The notes beneath the pieces were generated by a model. It worked only from the letters and a program-made list of their open reading frames with translations, did no database searches and was not told the DNA's origin. From Thiobacillus sp. (lineage in GTDB: Bacteria > Pseudomonadota > Gammaproteobacteria > Burkholderiales > Thiobacillaceae), in the NCBI RefSeq assembly GCF_030696885.1, contig NZ_JAUYRI010000017.1:97212-161211 (forward strand): a stretch of 64,000 bases of DNA. Reading direction: 5' to 3'. Of the stretch, positions 32,954-41,695 are shown piece after piece; within the stretch, counting starts at the first letter, position 1, and every line of letters begins with the position of its first letter. The translations under genes were made by a program, and so were the position numbers.

Positions 32954-34174
32954 ATGCCACGCCTGCTATTGCTGCTTCCTGCCGCGGGCTACGCCAACCC
33001 GGATTTCATTGCCGCCGCTGCGCGGCTCGGCATTGAACTCGTCGCCTGCGCCGACTACTGTCACCGGCTGGCACCCGGCTGGGGCCTGCCGCCCTTGATG
33101 AGCGTGCCGTTCGACCAGCCTGCGGCCGCCTTGCCCCAGGTGCTGGCCGCGCTCACGCAGCCGGTCGATGCGGTGCTGGCGGTGGATGACCACGGGCAGG
33201 CGCTGGCGGCACAGCTGCGCGTGGCACTCAACTTGCCGGGCAATCCTCCCGAGGCGGTGGCGACGCTGACCGACAAGCTGCGCTTCCGCCAGTTGCAGCA
33301 GGCGATCGGCTTGCCGCACCCGGCCTTTGCCGAAATCCGCGACGCCGGGGTGAACACGGCTGCGGTGCCGGATTTTCCGTTGGTGGTGAAAGCCCGCCGC
33401 CTGAATGCCAGCCGCGGCGTGGTCCGCGCCGACGATGCCGACCAGCTCGCGCGTGCGCTGAAGCAGGTGCAGCGCATCCGGGACCGCGCCCAGCGCGAGC
33501 GGGAGGGGCTGTTGGTCGAGGCCTTCATCCCCGGCGTCGAGATCGCGCTCGACGGCGTGCTGTACGGCGGTGCTTTGCAGGTGCTCGCCGTATTCGACAA
33601 GCCCGACCCGCTCGACGGACCCTATTTCGAGGAAACGCTGTTCATCACGCCTTCCCGCCTGCCGCAGGCGACGCAGCGCGAATTCGCCGACGCGGTCGCG
33701 CGTGCCTGCGTGGCGGCGGGGGTGACGGAAGGCGCGGTGCATGCCGAAGCACGCATCAATGACGCCGGCGTCTGGCTGCTCGAAATCGCGCCGCGCGGCA
33801 TCGGCGGCCTGTGCGGCCGGGTGCTGGATGCCACGCTTGGCATGGACTCCGCGGAGATCGTGCTGCGTCACGCCATTGGTCTGCCGCTGCCGATGCAGGC
33901 GAACGGCATTGCTGCCGGCGTGATGATGATTCCGATTCCGGCCAGCGGAATCCTGCGCGGTGTCGACGGCCTCGCTGCCGCGCGTGCGGTGCCGCATATC
34001 AGCGGCATCGAGATCACGGCGCCGACGGGCCAGCTGGTTGCGCCGCCGCCGGAAGGCGCGGGTTACCTCGGCTTCCTCTTCAGCCGCGCCGCAACCCCCG
34101 CGCAAGCCGAGGCTGCGCTGCGCAGTGCCCACGCCGCGCTCGCCGTGCACATCCAGCCTCTGGTCGACGCATGA
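32954..34174 (+). CDS. ATP-grasp enzyme next to the CCAEP radical SAM protein
   Basis: 406 residues from the ATG at 32954. N-terminal pre-ATP-grasp domain (1-105), then ATP-grasp with LTDKLRFRQLQQAIGLPHP, FPLVVKARRLNASRGV, EAFIPGVEIALDGVL and the metal motif VHAEARINDAGVWLLEIAPR with IGGLC. The C-terminal part resembles carbamoyl-phosphate-synthase/biotin-carboxylase-like ligases. It would join a carboxylate to an amine or thiol using ATP; the substrate is not known. Overlaps the kinase gene by four bases. Confidence 0.85.
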   Translation: MPRLLLLLPAAGYANPDFIAAAARLGIELVACADYCHRLAPGWGLPPLMSVPFDQPAAALPQVLAALTQPVDAVLAVDDHGQALAAQLRVALNLPGNPPEAVATLTDKLRFRQLQQAIGLPHPAFAEIRDAGVNTAAVPDFPLVVKARRLNASRGVVRADDADQLARALKQVQRIRDRAQREREGLLVEAFIPGVEIALDGVLYGGALQVLAVFDKPDPLDGPYFEETLFITPSRLPQATQREFADAVARACVAAGVTEGAVHAEARINDAGVWLLEIAPRGIGGLCGRVLDATLGMDSAEIVLRHAIGLPLPMQANGIAAGVMMIPIPASGILRGVDGLAAARAVPHISGIEITAPTGQLVAPPPEGAGYLGFLFSRAATPAQAEAALRSAHAALAVHIQPLVDA

Positions 34175-35106
34175 ATATGCTTGAACAGAAACTCGCTGCT
34201 GCCATCGGCCGCGCCACCGGCGAGGCGTTTGTGCCTCAGACCACGCGCGCGATGCACGGCGGCGACATCAGCGAAGCGTTCACCCTCAACGATGGCACGC
34301 GCACGTTTTTCGTCAAAACCCAACCTGCGCCAAGACCGCCCGCAGGGCGAGTGTCTGGCGGCGTACCCCTTGCGGGTGCTGCTGCACCGCTCGCCATGTT
34401 CGAGGCGGAAGCCGCCGGGCTTGCCGAGCTAGCGGCGGCCCACGCGGTGCGGGTCCCGCAGGTGATCTGTCAGGGCATCGCGGAGGGCAGCGCCTACCTT
34501 GTGCTCGAATACCTGCCGCTCGACGGACGCGGCGATGCGGCGCTGCTCGGCCGGCAGTTGGCGCAGCAGCACCGTGTCAGTGCCACGCAATTCGGCGGGC
34601 CGCACGACAACTGGATCGGCACCACGCCGCAGCCGAATGCCTGGATGGACGACTGGGTCGAATTCTGGCGCGCGCGCCGGCTGGGCTTTCAGCTGGAACG
34701 GGCCGCGCGGAACGGGTACGGCGGCGCCCTGCAGCGCGATGGTGAAACGCTGATGGCGCGGCTGGGCGATTTTTTCATGGGCTACCGGCCGCAGCCCGCG
34801 CTGTTGCACGGCGATCTGTGGGGCGGCAACCACGGCTTTCTGGCGGATGGAACGCCGGTGATCTTCGATCCCGCGACGTATTACGGTGACCGCGAATGCG
34901 ACCTCGCGATGAGCGAGCTGTTCGGCGGTTTTGCGCCCGCTTTCTACGCCGCCTACCGTGAGGCCTGGCCGCTCGACGCGGGCTATGCCACGCGCCGGAC
35001 GCTCTACAATCTGTATCACATTCTCAACCACGCCAATTTGTTTGGCGGCAGCTACGCAGCGCAGGCGCATCGCATGATCCTGCAGCTGCTGGCCGAATTT
35101 CGATAG
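34171..35106 (+). CDS. Fructosamine kinase-like protein
   Basis: 311 residues from an ATG overlapping the ATP-grasp stop. Fructosamine/ketosamine-3-kinase fold: HGGDISEAFTL phosphate loop, FVKT lysine, catalytic LLHGDLWGGNHGF and metal DPATYYGDRECDLAMSELFGGF. Family members phosphorylate sugars attached to protein lysines so the adduct can be removed. An extra segment of roughly 20-25 residues (PAPRPPAGRVSGGVPLAGAA) follows FVKTQ, where relatives go almost directly to MFEAEA; see the insert feature. The catalytic residues are intact. Confidence 0.85.
   Translation: MNMLEQKLAAAIGRATGEAFVPQTTRAMHGGDISEAFTLNDGTRTFFVKTQPAPRPPAGRVSGGVPLAGAAAPLAMFEAEAAGLAELAAAHAVRVPQVICQGIAEGSAYLVLEYLPLDGRGDAALLGRQLAQQHRVSATQFGGPHDNWIGTTPQPNAWMDDWVEFWRARRLGFQLERAARNGYGGALQRDGETLMARLGDFFMGYRPQPALLHGDLWGGNHGFLADGTPVIFDPATYYGDRECDLAMSELFGGFAPAFYAAYREAWPLDAGYATRRTLYNLYHILNHANLFGGSYAAQAHRMILQLLAEFR
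34321..34395 (+). repeat. Palindrome-bearing insert inside the fructosamine kinase gene
   Basis: Segment encoding the extra Pro/Gly-rich residues between FVKT and MFEAEA. It contains two small hairpins, cgccc-gca-gggcg (34337-34349) and accc-cttgc-gggt (34365-34377). The reading frame is kept. It looks like a short palindromic repeat inserted in frame, but no second copy was confirmed in this window. Confidence 0.4.
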
Positions 35107-35113
35107 GGCCGTC

Positions 35114-35590
35114 ATGCGTCGTTTGTGGGTACTGCTGGTGATGTTCAGCCTTGCCGCCTGTTCCGGCCTGCCGCTGAATATGCTGGCGCCGCGGGTCAGC
35201 GTCGCCACGGTCGACCTCCGGCAATTCGGCGTGCTCGAGCAGCACTTCGACGTGGGCTTGCGGGTGGCCAACCCGAACGATTTCGATCTGACCATCGAAG
35301 CGCTGGAGTTCGACCTGGAAGTGAACGGACGCGCGTTTGCCAAAAGCCTGTCACGCGCCGCCACAAAAATCCCGGCGGCATCCAGCGCAGTGCTGCAGAT
35401 CGACGCGATCATGCAATCGAAAAACCTGATCGAGCAGCTCCGCACGCTGACCCCCGACACGCTGAAGCAGGGTGTGGCCTACCGGATTCGGGGCCGCATC
35501 AAGACCGACCAGTTCTCACGCTGGCTGCCGTTCGATCACTCGGGGGTATATGGCGGCGACACGAAGCCGCCCACGGGGCAAACGGTTTAG
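35114..35590 (+). CDS. LEA14-type lipoprotein
   Basis: 158 residues. Lipobox SLAAC (Cys16), then an immunoglobulin-like LEA14/WHy domain with LEQHFDVGLRVANPNDFDLTIEALEFDLEVNG and ending near GRIKT. Such lipoproteins sit on a membrane facing the periplasm; function unknown. The gene is seven bases after the kinase gene, so it may be the last of the DUF971/radical SAM operon. Its 3' end overlaps the facing reductase gene by four bases. Confidence 0.8.
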   Translation: MRRLWVLLVMFSLAACSGLPLNMLAPRVSVATVDLRQFGVLEQHFDVGLRVANPNDFDLTIEALEFDLEVNGRAFAKSLSRAATKIPAASSAVLQIDAIMQSKNLIEQLRTLTPDTLKQGVAYRIRGRIKTDQFSRWLPFDHSGVYGGDTKPPTGQTV

Positions 35591-36342
35591 CCGGCCAGCG
35601 CGCGCAGCGTCGGCACCGCAAGACCGAAGGCGTCGGCATGCGTGAGCGCGCGCGCCAGCCGTGCCGGTGCCGAACGGCCGGTGCAGCCGTGGTCGGGATC
35701 ACCGTCAAAGGCTTCGAGCATGCCGGCGATGAGTTTGTCTCGATCGTGCGCAACGCCGGTCAATGCATCCTGGATGTCCATCACCTCGTATGCCACCTGG
35801 CGCGCGAACGCTTCGTGCTGCGCCCACAGCTGCGACACCGTGCCGCCGGTTTTCAGGCCGGCGATGTTGGTGGTGAGGATGTAGACGTTCTTCCGCACCA
35901 GTTCGAACAGCAGTTCGTCTCCCGGCGCCACTTCGCGGCACGGCAGGTCGATCGCGGTGAGCGCGCGACACAGCAGCCCGGCACCGGGGCCGGCCACGGG
36001 GGAGGCGATCAGGGGCTTGGCGTCGGTGCCCTTTTTCTTTTCAAACCAGACGGAAATGACCGTGGGGTCGGCGTAGCGGTACTGCGCCCAGTCGCGCGGT
36101 AGCAATTCGTTCTGGATCAGCGCGACATGCGGCCGCCAGGCGCCGGGCATGGCCGCCAGCACCACGTGCAAATCGTTCTCGGCGACCGCCACCAGCACCA
36201 GCGCGGGATCGGGATGCGCGTGCGCGACGGTGAACAGGTCGTCGCCGCGGTTGACCGGCACCACCGTGTGGCCGCTGCGCAGCAGGCCGCCGGCGAATAC
36301 GCGACCCAATTGCCCCAAGCCGATGACGACGACTTCGCTCAT
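35587..36342 (-). CDS. PanE/ApbA-like NAD(P)-binding reductase
   Basis: 251 residues. Rossmann start VVVIGLGQLGRVFAGGLLRSGH and domain-linker NVYILTTNIAGLKTGGTVSQ; the C-terminal helical domain is shorter than in ketopantoate reductase (about 300 residues), so the substrate is unlikely to be ketopantoate with confidence. Located 11 bases after the ABC-F gene on the same strand. Confidence 0.65.
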   Translation of the reverse strand: MSEVVVIGLGQLGRVFAGGLLRSGHTVVPVNRGDDLFTVAHAHPDPALVLVAVAENDLHVVLAAMPGAWRPHVALIQNELLPRDWAQYRYADPTVISVWFEKKKGTDAKPLIASPVAGPGAGLLCRALTAIDLPCREVAPGDELLFELVRKNVYILTTNIAGLKTGGTVSQLWAQHEAFARQVAYEVMDIQDALTGVAHDRDKLIAGMLEAFDGDPDHGCTGRSAPARLARALTHADAFGLAVPTLRALAG

Positions 36343-36353
36343 GCCGTGTCTCC

Positions 36354-37946
36354 TTACTCAAGACCCTTCGAATGCAGGTACTCGTCGTAGCCGCCCATGT
36401 AGAACTCGACGCCTTCGGGCGTGATTTCGAGGATGCGGGTGGCGAGGCTGGAGACGAACTGGCGGTCGTGCGAGACGAAAATCAGCGTGCCCTTGAACAG
36501 GTCGAGCGCGAGGTTGAGCGACTCGATCGATTCCATGTCCATGTGGTTGGTCGGCTCGTCCATCACCAGCACATTATGCCGGCCGAGCATCAGCTTGCCG
36601 TAGAGCATGCGGCCCTTTTCGCCGCCGGACAGCACGCGCACCGATTTCTTGACGTCGTCGCCGGAGAACAGGAGCCGCCCGAGGATGCCGCGCAGCACCT
36701 GCTCGTCATCGCCCGGTTGCGTCCACTGGTGCATCCAGTCGGTGAGGTTGAGGTCGCTGTCGAAGTCGCTGACGTGGTCCTGCGAGAAGTAGCCGGCGTT
36801 GGCGTTCTCGCTCCAGCGCACTTCGCCGAATTGTGGCGTCAGTTCGCCCATCAAGAGTTTCATCAGCGTCGATTTGCCGACGCCATTGCCGCCAATGACG
36901 GCCATTTTCTCGCCGGCTTCGAGTGAAAAACCGAGGTTGGAAAACAGCGGTGCGCCGTCGTAACCGAACTTGAGCGCCTCGACCTCGAGCGCGCGGCGGT
37001 GCAGCGCCTTCTCGGGCTCGAAGCGGATGTAGGGGTTCTGCCGCGAACTCGGCTTGAAGTCCTCGATCTTGATCTTGTCGATCATCTTCATGCGGCTGGT
37101 GGCCTGGCGCGCCTTCGACTTGTTGGCCGAGAAGCGGCGCACGAATTCCTGCAGTTCGGCGACCTTGTCCTTGGCCTTGGCATTCGCCGATGCCTGGCGT
37201 TCCTTGGCCTGGGTCGAGGCCAGCATGTAGTCGTCGTAGTTGCCCGGGTAGACCTTGATGGTGCCGAAGTCGAGGTCGGCCATGTGGGTACAGACCTGGT
37301 TCAGAAAGTGGCGGTCGTGCGAGATGACGATGATGGTGGCATTGCTCTCGTTCAACACGTTCTCCAGCCAGCGGATGGTGTTGATGTCGAGGTTGTTGGT
37401 CGGCTCGTCGAGCAGCAGGATGTCGGGGTTGGAGAACAGCGCCTGCGTCAACAGCACGCGCAGCTTGAAGCCGGGTGCGATCTGACTCATCGGGCCGTTG
37501 TGCTGCTCGGTCGGGATGCCGACGCCCAGCAACAATTGACCGGCGCGCGCCTCGGCGTCGTAGCCGCCCATCTCGCCGAACTTGGCTTCCAGCTCGGCGG
37601 CGTGCAGGTAGTCTTCCTCGCTCGCCTCCGGGTTCATGTAGATGGCGTCCTTTTCCTGCATCACGCGCCACATTTCGGCATGGCCCTGCAGCACCACGTC
37701 GAGTACGCGCTGGTCCTCGTAGCCGAACTGGTCCTGGCGCAGCCAGGCCATGCGCTCGCCGGGATCGAGCGAGACGTTGCCGGCGGAGGGTTCCAGCTCG
37801 CCGGCGAGGATTTTCATGAACGTCGACTTGCCGCAGCCGTTAGCCCCGATCAGGCCATAGCGGTTGCCGTCGCCGAACTTGACGTTGACGTTCTCGAACA
37901 GCGGCTTGGCGGCGAATTGCAGGGTGATGCTGGAAGCGGTAAGCAC
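36354..37946 (-). CDS. ABC-F family ATPase, YbiT-like
   Basis: 530 residues, the same length as E. coli YbiT. Two ABC domains: Walker [10 protein letters not shown] and GGNGVGKST, Walker [12 protein letters not shown] and [11 protein letters not shown], second signature LSGGEKGRM, and between them a charged linker ([21 protein letters not shown]). No membrane helices. ABC-F proteins bind the ribosome E site and rescue stalled translation. Begins at GTG 37946 with AGGA eight bases upstream; a TAAAAT at 37978-37983 (minus strand) is a possible -10. Confidence 0.9.
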   Translation of the reverse strand: MLTASSITLQFAAKPLFENVNVKFGDGNRYGLIGANGCGKSTFMKILAGELEPSAGNVSLDPGERMAWLRQDQFGYEDQRVLDVVLQGHAEMWRVMQEKDAIYMNPEASEEDYLHAAELEAKFGEMGGYDAEARAGQLLLGVGIPTEQHNGPMSQIAPGFKLRVLLTQALFSNPDILLLDEPTNNLDINTIRWLENVLNESNATIIVISHDRHFLNQVCTHMADLDFGTIKVYPGNYDDYMLASTQAKERQASANAKAKDKVAELQEFVRRFSANKSKARQATSRMKMIDKIKIEDFKPSSRQNPYIRFEPEKALHRRALEVEALKFGYDGAPLFSNLGFSLEAGEKMAVIGGNGVGKSTLMKLLMGELTPQFGEVRWSENANAGYFSQDHVSDFDSDLNLTDWMHQWTQPGDDEQVLRGILGRLLFSGDDVKKSVRVLSGGEKGRMLYGKLMLGRHNVLVMDEPTNHMDMESIESLNLALDLFKGTLIFVSHDRQFVSSLATRILEITPEGVEFYMGGYDEYLHSKGLE

Positions 37947-38009
37947 GGGAAATCCTGGGATGCGTCAAAAGCGGCGCATTTTACCACTGCCCGGCAGGCC
38001 TGCCCCGGC

Positions 38010-40781
38010 CTACGGGCGCAGTGCGGGGTGGTCGGCGACCGGATGATCGAGGTGGTAGCCCTGCACCAGATCGACGCCGATCCGGCGCAGCAGGGCGAGC
38101 GTCGGGCCGTCCTCGACGTATTCCGCGACCACCGATTTGCCGAGGCCGAGCGCGACGCTGACCATGGCCTGCACGAACACCTGGTTGTCGGGGTCGTTGG
38201 GCAGATCGCGGATGAAAATGCCGTCGATCTTGATGGTGTCGACGGCCAGATGCTTGAGGTAGGCGAACGAGGCGAAGCCGACGCCGAAATCGTCGAGACA
38301 GACGCCGCAGCCAAGCTGGCGCAGGGCATCGATCATTCGCTGGGCGTCGTGCAGGTCCGACACCGCGGCGGTTTCGGTGATTTCGATGATCAGGCGATCG
38401 GGCGCAACCCCGGATTCGCGCAGGGCCTCGCCGATGAACTGCGGCAGGCTGGGTTCGGACAGCGAGCGCCCCGACAGGTTGACCGCCACCGGCGGGATCG
38501 CCGGGTTGTCCGCCAGCCTGCGCAAGGCCTCACGCAGGACCCAGTGGTCGATGTCGAGAATGCGGCCGTTTTTTTCCGCCAGCTGGATGAAGTGGGCGGG
38601 CATGATGAGCTGCTCGGGGTCGTGCTCGTCACGCATCCGCACCAGCGCTTCCAGATGCGAGAGCGCGCCGTCGTCGGCGCGGTAGATGCCCTGGAAGTGC
38701 AGCAGCAGCAGGTCGTTGTCGAGCGCGTTGCTGATGCGCTCGCTCCAGGACAGGCGGTGGCGCATTTCGCTGTCGGCCGCGCTGTCGGCGCGGAACACGC
38801 GCCAGGTGTTCTTGCCAGCATCCTTGGCCTGGTACATGGCGATGTCGGCGCGTGCCACCAGGTCGTCGGCGTCGGTGGCGTGGGCCGGAAAGTAGGCAAT
38901 GCCGAGGCTGGTGGTGACGCGCAGGTTCTGCCCCTCGAAGCGGAACGGAATCTGCGCGATTGCACGCACCACCCGTTCGGCCAGCACTTCGGCCTCGTTG
39001 CCGGTCAGGTTCGGGACCAGGATGGCGAATTCATCGCCGCCCAGGCGGGCGAACACTTCGTTGCGCCGCACCAGCGCACTGATTTCGCCGGCCACCCGGA
39101 TCAGCAGCGCATCGCCGGCGCGGTGGCCGTAGGTGTCGTTGATGCCCTTGAATTCGTCGAGGTCGAAGAACATCACCGCGCACGGTGTCTGGTGACGGTC
39201 GCTTTCCAGCATCGCGCGCCCCAGTTCCTGCTGGAAACGGTGGCGGTTGTAGAGCCCGGTGAGCGCGTCGCGCTCGGCCAGGTACACCAGCTGTTCGGCG
39301 GTCTGGCGCTCGCGGGTGACGTCCTCGTAAATCCACAGGTGGCCGATAAAACGGCCTTCGCGATCGCGTACCGGATAATCAAGTTCGGTGATGATGCGGC
39401 CGTCGGTCATCTGGATTTCAAAGCTGTCCGACAGCTCGTGCGTTTCCAGAACCGACAGCATGTGCCGTGAGAAATGGTCGGGGTGCGACAGCTTGGAGGC
39501 AGACTGGGCCAGCACTTCGTTGACCGGCAGGCCGATCAGCGTAGCCTCCGCGTCGATCATCCACATGCGGCTGAAGGCCGGGTTGTGATAGACCACGCGG
39601 TTGTCGGCGGCGACGAACAGGATGCCGAGGTTCATCGCCGACAGCAGCGAGACCAGGCGGGCGCGTTCCTGCTCGGTTTCCTCCAGATATTTGCCCTGCA
39701 GGCCTTCGGCCGTGCGCAGCTCGGCGATGGCCTGGCGCAGGTTGGCCTCAGTCGCCTTGAGATCGTCGATGCTGTGGATGCTGGCGCGGATGCCCTGGTA
39801 GACCCCGCTGTAGTCATGAATCGGCTGCCAGTTCACGGCCGCCCAGAAGTGTCCGCCATCCTTGCGGCACACCCGCAGCGCATAGCCCTGGCCGGAGGTG
39901 CCGCGCAGGGCCTGGCGCAACTGGAATTCGGCCGCGGTGCGGTCGTCCGGATGGATGATGTCGGCGGGGAAGTTCATTTTTCCCATGCACTCGCCGACGG
40001 TGTGGCCGATCATGCGCTCGACCGACGGGTTCACCCACAGCAGCCGGCCCTCGGGCGACATCCAGAATTCGAGGTCATGGGTGTAGTCGGCTATGGCGTG
40101 AAAGCGCGCCTCGTTCTCGCGCGCGCGTTCGACGTTGAAGCGGACCGACTCGGCCATCCGGTTGAAGGTGCCGATCAGCTGGCCGATCTCGTCCTCGCCC
40201 TCGCCCGCCAGTTTGACGTCGAGGTCGCCCTGTTCCATCCGCTTGCTGGCGCGTGTCAGTGCGACGAAGCGGCGCACCACGCCGCCGGTCGACAGCGCCA
40301 ACAGGACGCCGGTCAGCAACAGCGCGGCGGCGGCGACGATGAAACTGTTGCGCAGATAGTGGGCGCGCGCTTCCTGGATGAAACTGCCCGACAGCACCAG
40401 GGCCACTTCGCCGTAGCGCTGGCCGCCCGCCTCGACGGGGTGCAGCCGATGAAAATCGTGTGCGTCGCCGCTGACGCCGGTCTGGTGAACGATCTGGTTG
40501 TTGCTGTCGCGTACCGCGATCATTTTCAGGCCGTCAGCCTGCAGCAGGGTCTCGATGAGGTCGCGCACGCTGGCGTCGTCCTGCTGCGCCAGCGGCGCCA
40601 GCAGGGCCGCCTCGAGGGTGCGCGCAATTTCCTGCATGCGTCGCTCGGCCTGGCTCTGCAAGGTCTGCGTGGTGAGCTGTACGCCATGCACGATCAGCAG
40701 GCTGAGCATCACCGCTTCCACGCCGAGCGCGCTAAGGGTGAGCTTGTAGCGCAGCGACAGGCGGCCCAGCCACGCCTTCAT
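38010..40781 (-). CDS. HAMP-PAS-PAS-GGDEF-EAL membrane signalling protein
   Basis: 923 residues: TM1 (about 12-35), a periplasmic region (about 36-148), TM2 (about 150-170), HAMP (about 170-225), two PAS domains (about 235-345 and 375-490), GGDEF and EAL. The cyclase motif is intact (RLGGDEFAIL) but the RxxD inhibition site is RRNE, so feedback is doubtful. EAL residues are kept: LEALVRM, NLSGRSL, EITET, LDDFGVGFASFAYL, IKIDGIF and AEYVED. It may make or break cyclic di-GMP. Overlaps the upstream PhnD-like gene by four bases. Confidence 0.9.
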   Translation of the reverse strand: MKAWLGRLSLRYKLTLSALGVEAVMLSLLIVHGVQLTTQTLQSQAERRMQEIARTLEAALLAPLAQQDDASVRDLIETLLQADGLKMIAVRDSNNQIVHQTGVSGDAHDFHRLHPVEAGGQRYGEVALVLSGSFIQEARAHYLRNSFIVAAAALLLTGVLLALSTGGVVRRFVALTRASKRMEQGDLDVKLAGEGEDEIGQLIGTFNRMAESVRFNVERARENEARFHAIADYTHDLEFWMSPEGRLLWVNPSVERMIGHTVGECMGKMNFPADIIHPDDRTAAEFQLRQALRGTSGQGYALRVCRKDGGHFWAAVNWQPIHDYSGVYQGIRASIHSIDDLKATEANLRQAIAELRTAEGLQGKYLEETEQERARLVSLLSAMNLGILFVAADNRVVYHNPAFSRMWMIDAEATLIGLPVNEVLAQSASKLSHPDHFSRHMLSVLETHELSDSFEIQMTDGRIITELDYPVRDREGRFIGHLWIYEDVTRERQTAEQLVYLAERDALTGLYNRHRFQQELGRAMLESDRHQTPCAVMFFDLDEFKGINDTYGHRAGDALLIRVAGEISALVRRNEVFARLGGDEFAILVPNLTGNEAEVLAERVVRAIAQIPFRFEGQNLRVTTSLGIAYFPAHATDADDLVARADIAMYQAKDAGKNTWRVFRADSAADSEMRHRLSWSERISNALDNDLLLLHFQGIYRADDGALSHLEALVRMRDEHDPEQLIMPAHFIQLAEKNGRILDIDHWVLREALRRLADNPAIPPVAVNLSGRSLSEPSLPQFIGEALRESGVAPDRLIIEITETAAVSDLHDAQRMIDALRQLGCGVCLDDFGVGFASFAYLKHLAVDTIKIDGIFIRDLPNDPDNQVFVQAMVSVALGLGKSVVAEYVEDGPTLALLRRIGVDLVQGYHLDHPVADHPALRP

Positions 40782-41674
40782 TGGTCGGCTGCGCGCAACA
40801 GCGTTTGCGCCTCCAATGCATAGGGGCGGAAGGATTCCAGTTCGCGCCCGGTTGCCTCGGCGAAACCGCCGTAGCCGCCGCGCTGCATGAAGGCCTGCCC
40901 CTTGGGCGTGGCGGCAAAGCGCAGCAAGCCCTTATGGATGGCCTGCGCCTCGGCGTCGCGCAGGCGCGGGTGGGTGAGGAACATCAGGCTCGACAGCGGC
41001 GGCGTCTCGGCGAGCACGCGCAGCTGCCGGCGCAGTTCGGGCTGCATCAGGTTGTAGGGGTGCAGCCCCAGCACCGCGGCATCGGCGCGCCCGTTGATGA
41101 CCTGCATCGCGGCGTTGAGGTGGGTGCTGAAATCCAGCGTCCGATAATCGTGATCGCGCCGCAGTCCGTGCTCGCCCAGTTGGGCGTGGATGGCCAGCCC
41201 CACCAGGGCGAGTGGGTCGGCCGTGGCAAGGGTGCGGCCGCGCAGATCGCCCAGGTCGCGTATCGACGCGTCGTGCCGCACCACCAGCAGGCCGCGCACC
41301 GGCTGGGCATATTTGAGCAGCGGTCGGTAGCCGGCTTCCTGGCGCGCCAGGAAGGCCAGATGCGGCGCGGTCAGCACAATGTCGTATTCGCCGCGGTAGG
41401 TGCGGTCGGCGAAAGTCTTGAAATCGCGCGCGCTGTAGATGACGACGCGACGCTGCAGGTGTTTTTCCAGACTGTCGGCGAGGGGGCGGTAGGCCTCGAC
41501 GATCTGCTTGGCCGTCATGTTGGGAAACACCCCCAGCACCAGCGGCTTGTCAGCCGCATGTGCGGATTGCAATGCGCACAGTCCGCACAGTGCGAGCAGC
41601 AGCACGCCGGCGGACGGCGTGAGCCAACGTGCAAGGGAGCCGGGAAGGCCTGGCCAGAAAAGAGAAGGGCGCAC
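40778..41674 (-). CDS. PhnD-like periplasmic binding protein
   Basis: 298 residues. Signal peptide ending QSAHAAD; then the two-lobe phosphonate/phosphite-binding fold (LVLGVFPNMTAKQIVEAYRPL, YDIVLTAPHLAFLARQ, VVRHDASIRDLGDLRGRTLATADP). No permease or ATPase gene is nearby. Its stop overlaps the start of the GGDEF-EAL gene, so it more likely senses a ligand for that protein than feeds a transporter. The true ligand is unknown. Confidence 0.8.
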   Translation of the reverse strand: MRPSLFWPGLPGSLARWLTPSAGVLLLALCGLCALQSAHAADKPLVLGVFPNMTAKQIVEAYRPLADSLEKHLQRRVVIYSARDFKTFADRTYRGEYDIVLTAPHLAFLARQEAGYRPLLKYAQPVRGLLVVRHDASIRDLGDLRGRTLATADPLALVGLAIHAQLGEHGLRRDHDYRTLDFSTHLNAAMQVINGRADAAVLGLHPYNLMQPELRRQLRVLAETPPLSSLMFLTHPRLRDAEAQAIHKGLLRFAATPKGQAFMQRGGYGGFAEATGRELESFRPYALEAQTLLRAADQ

Positions 41675-41695
41675 TGGGTGTCCTTGTCTACAGCA

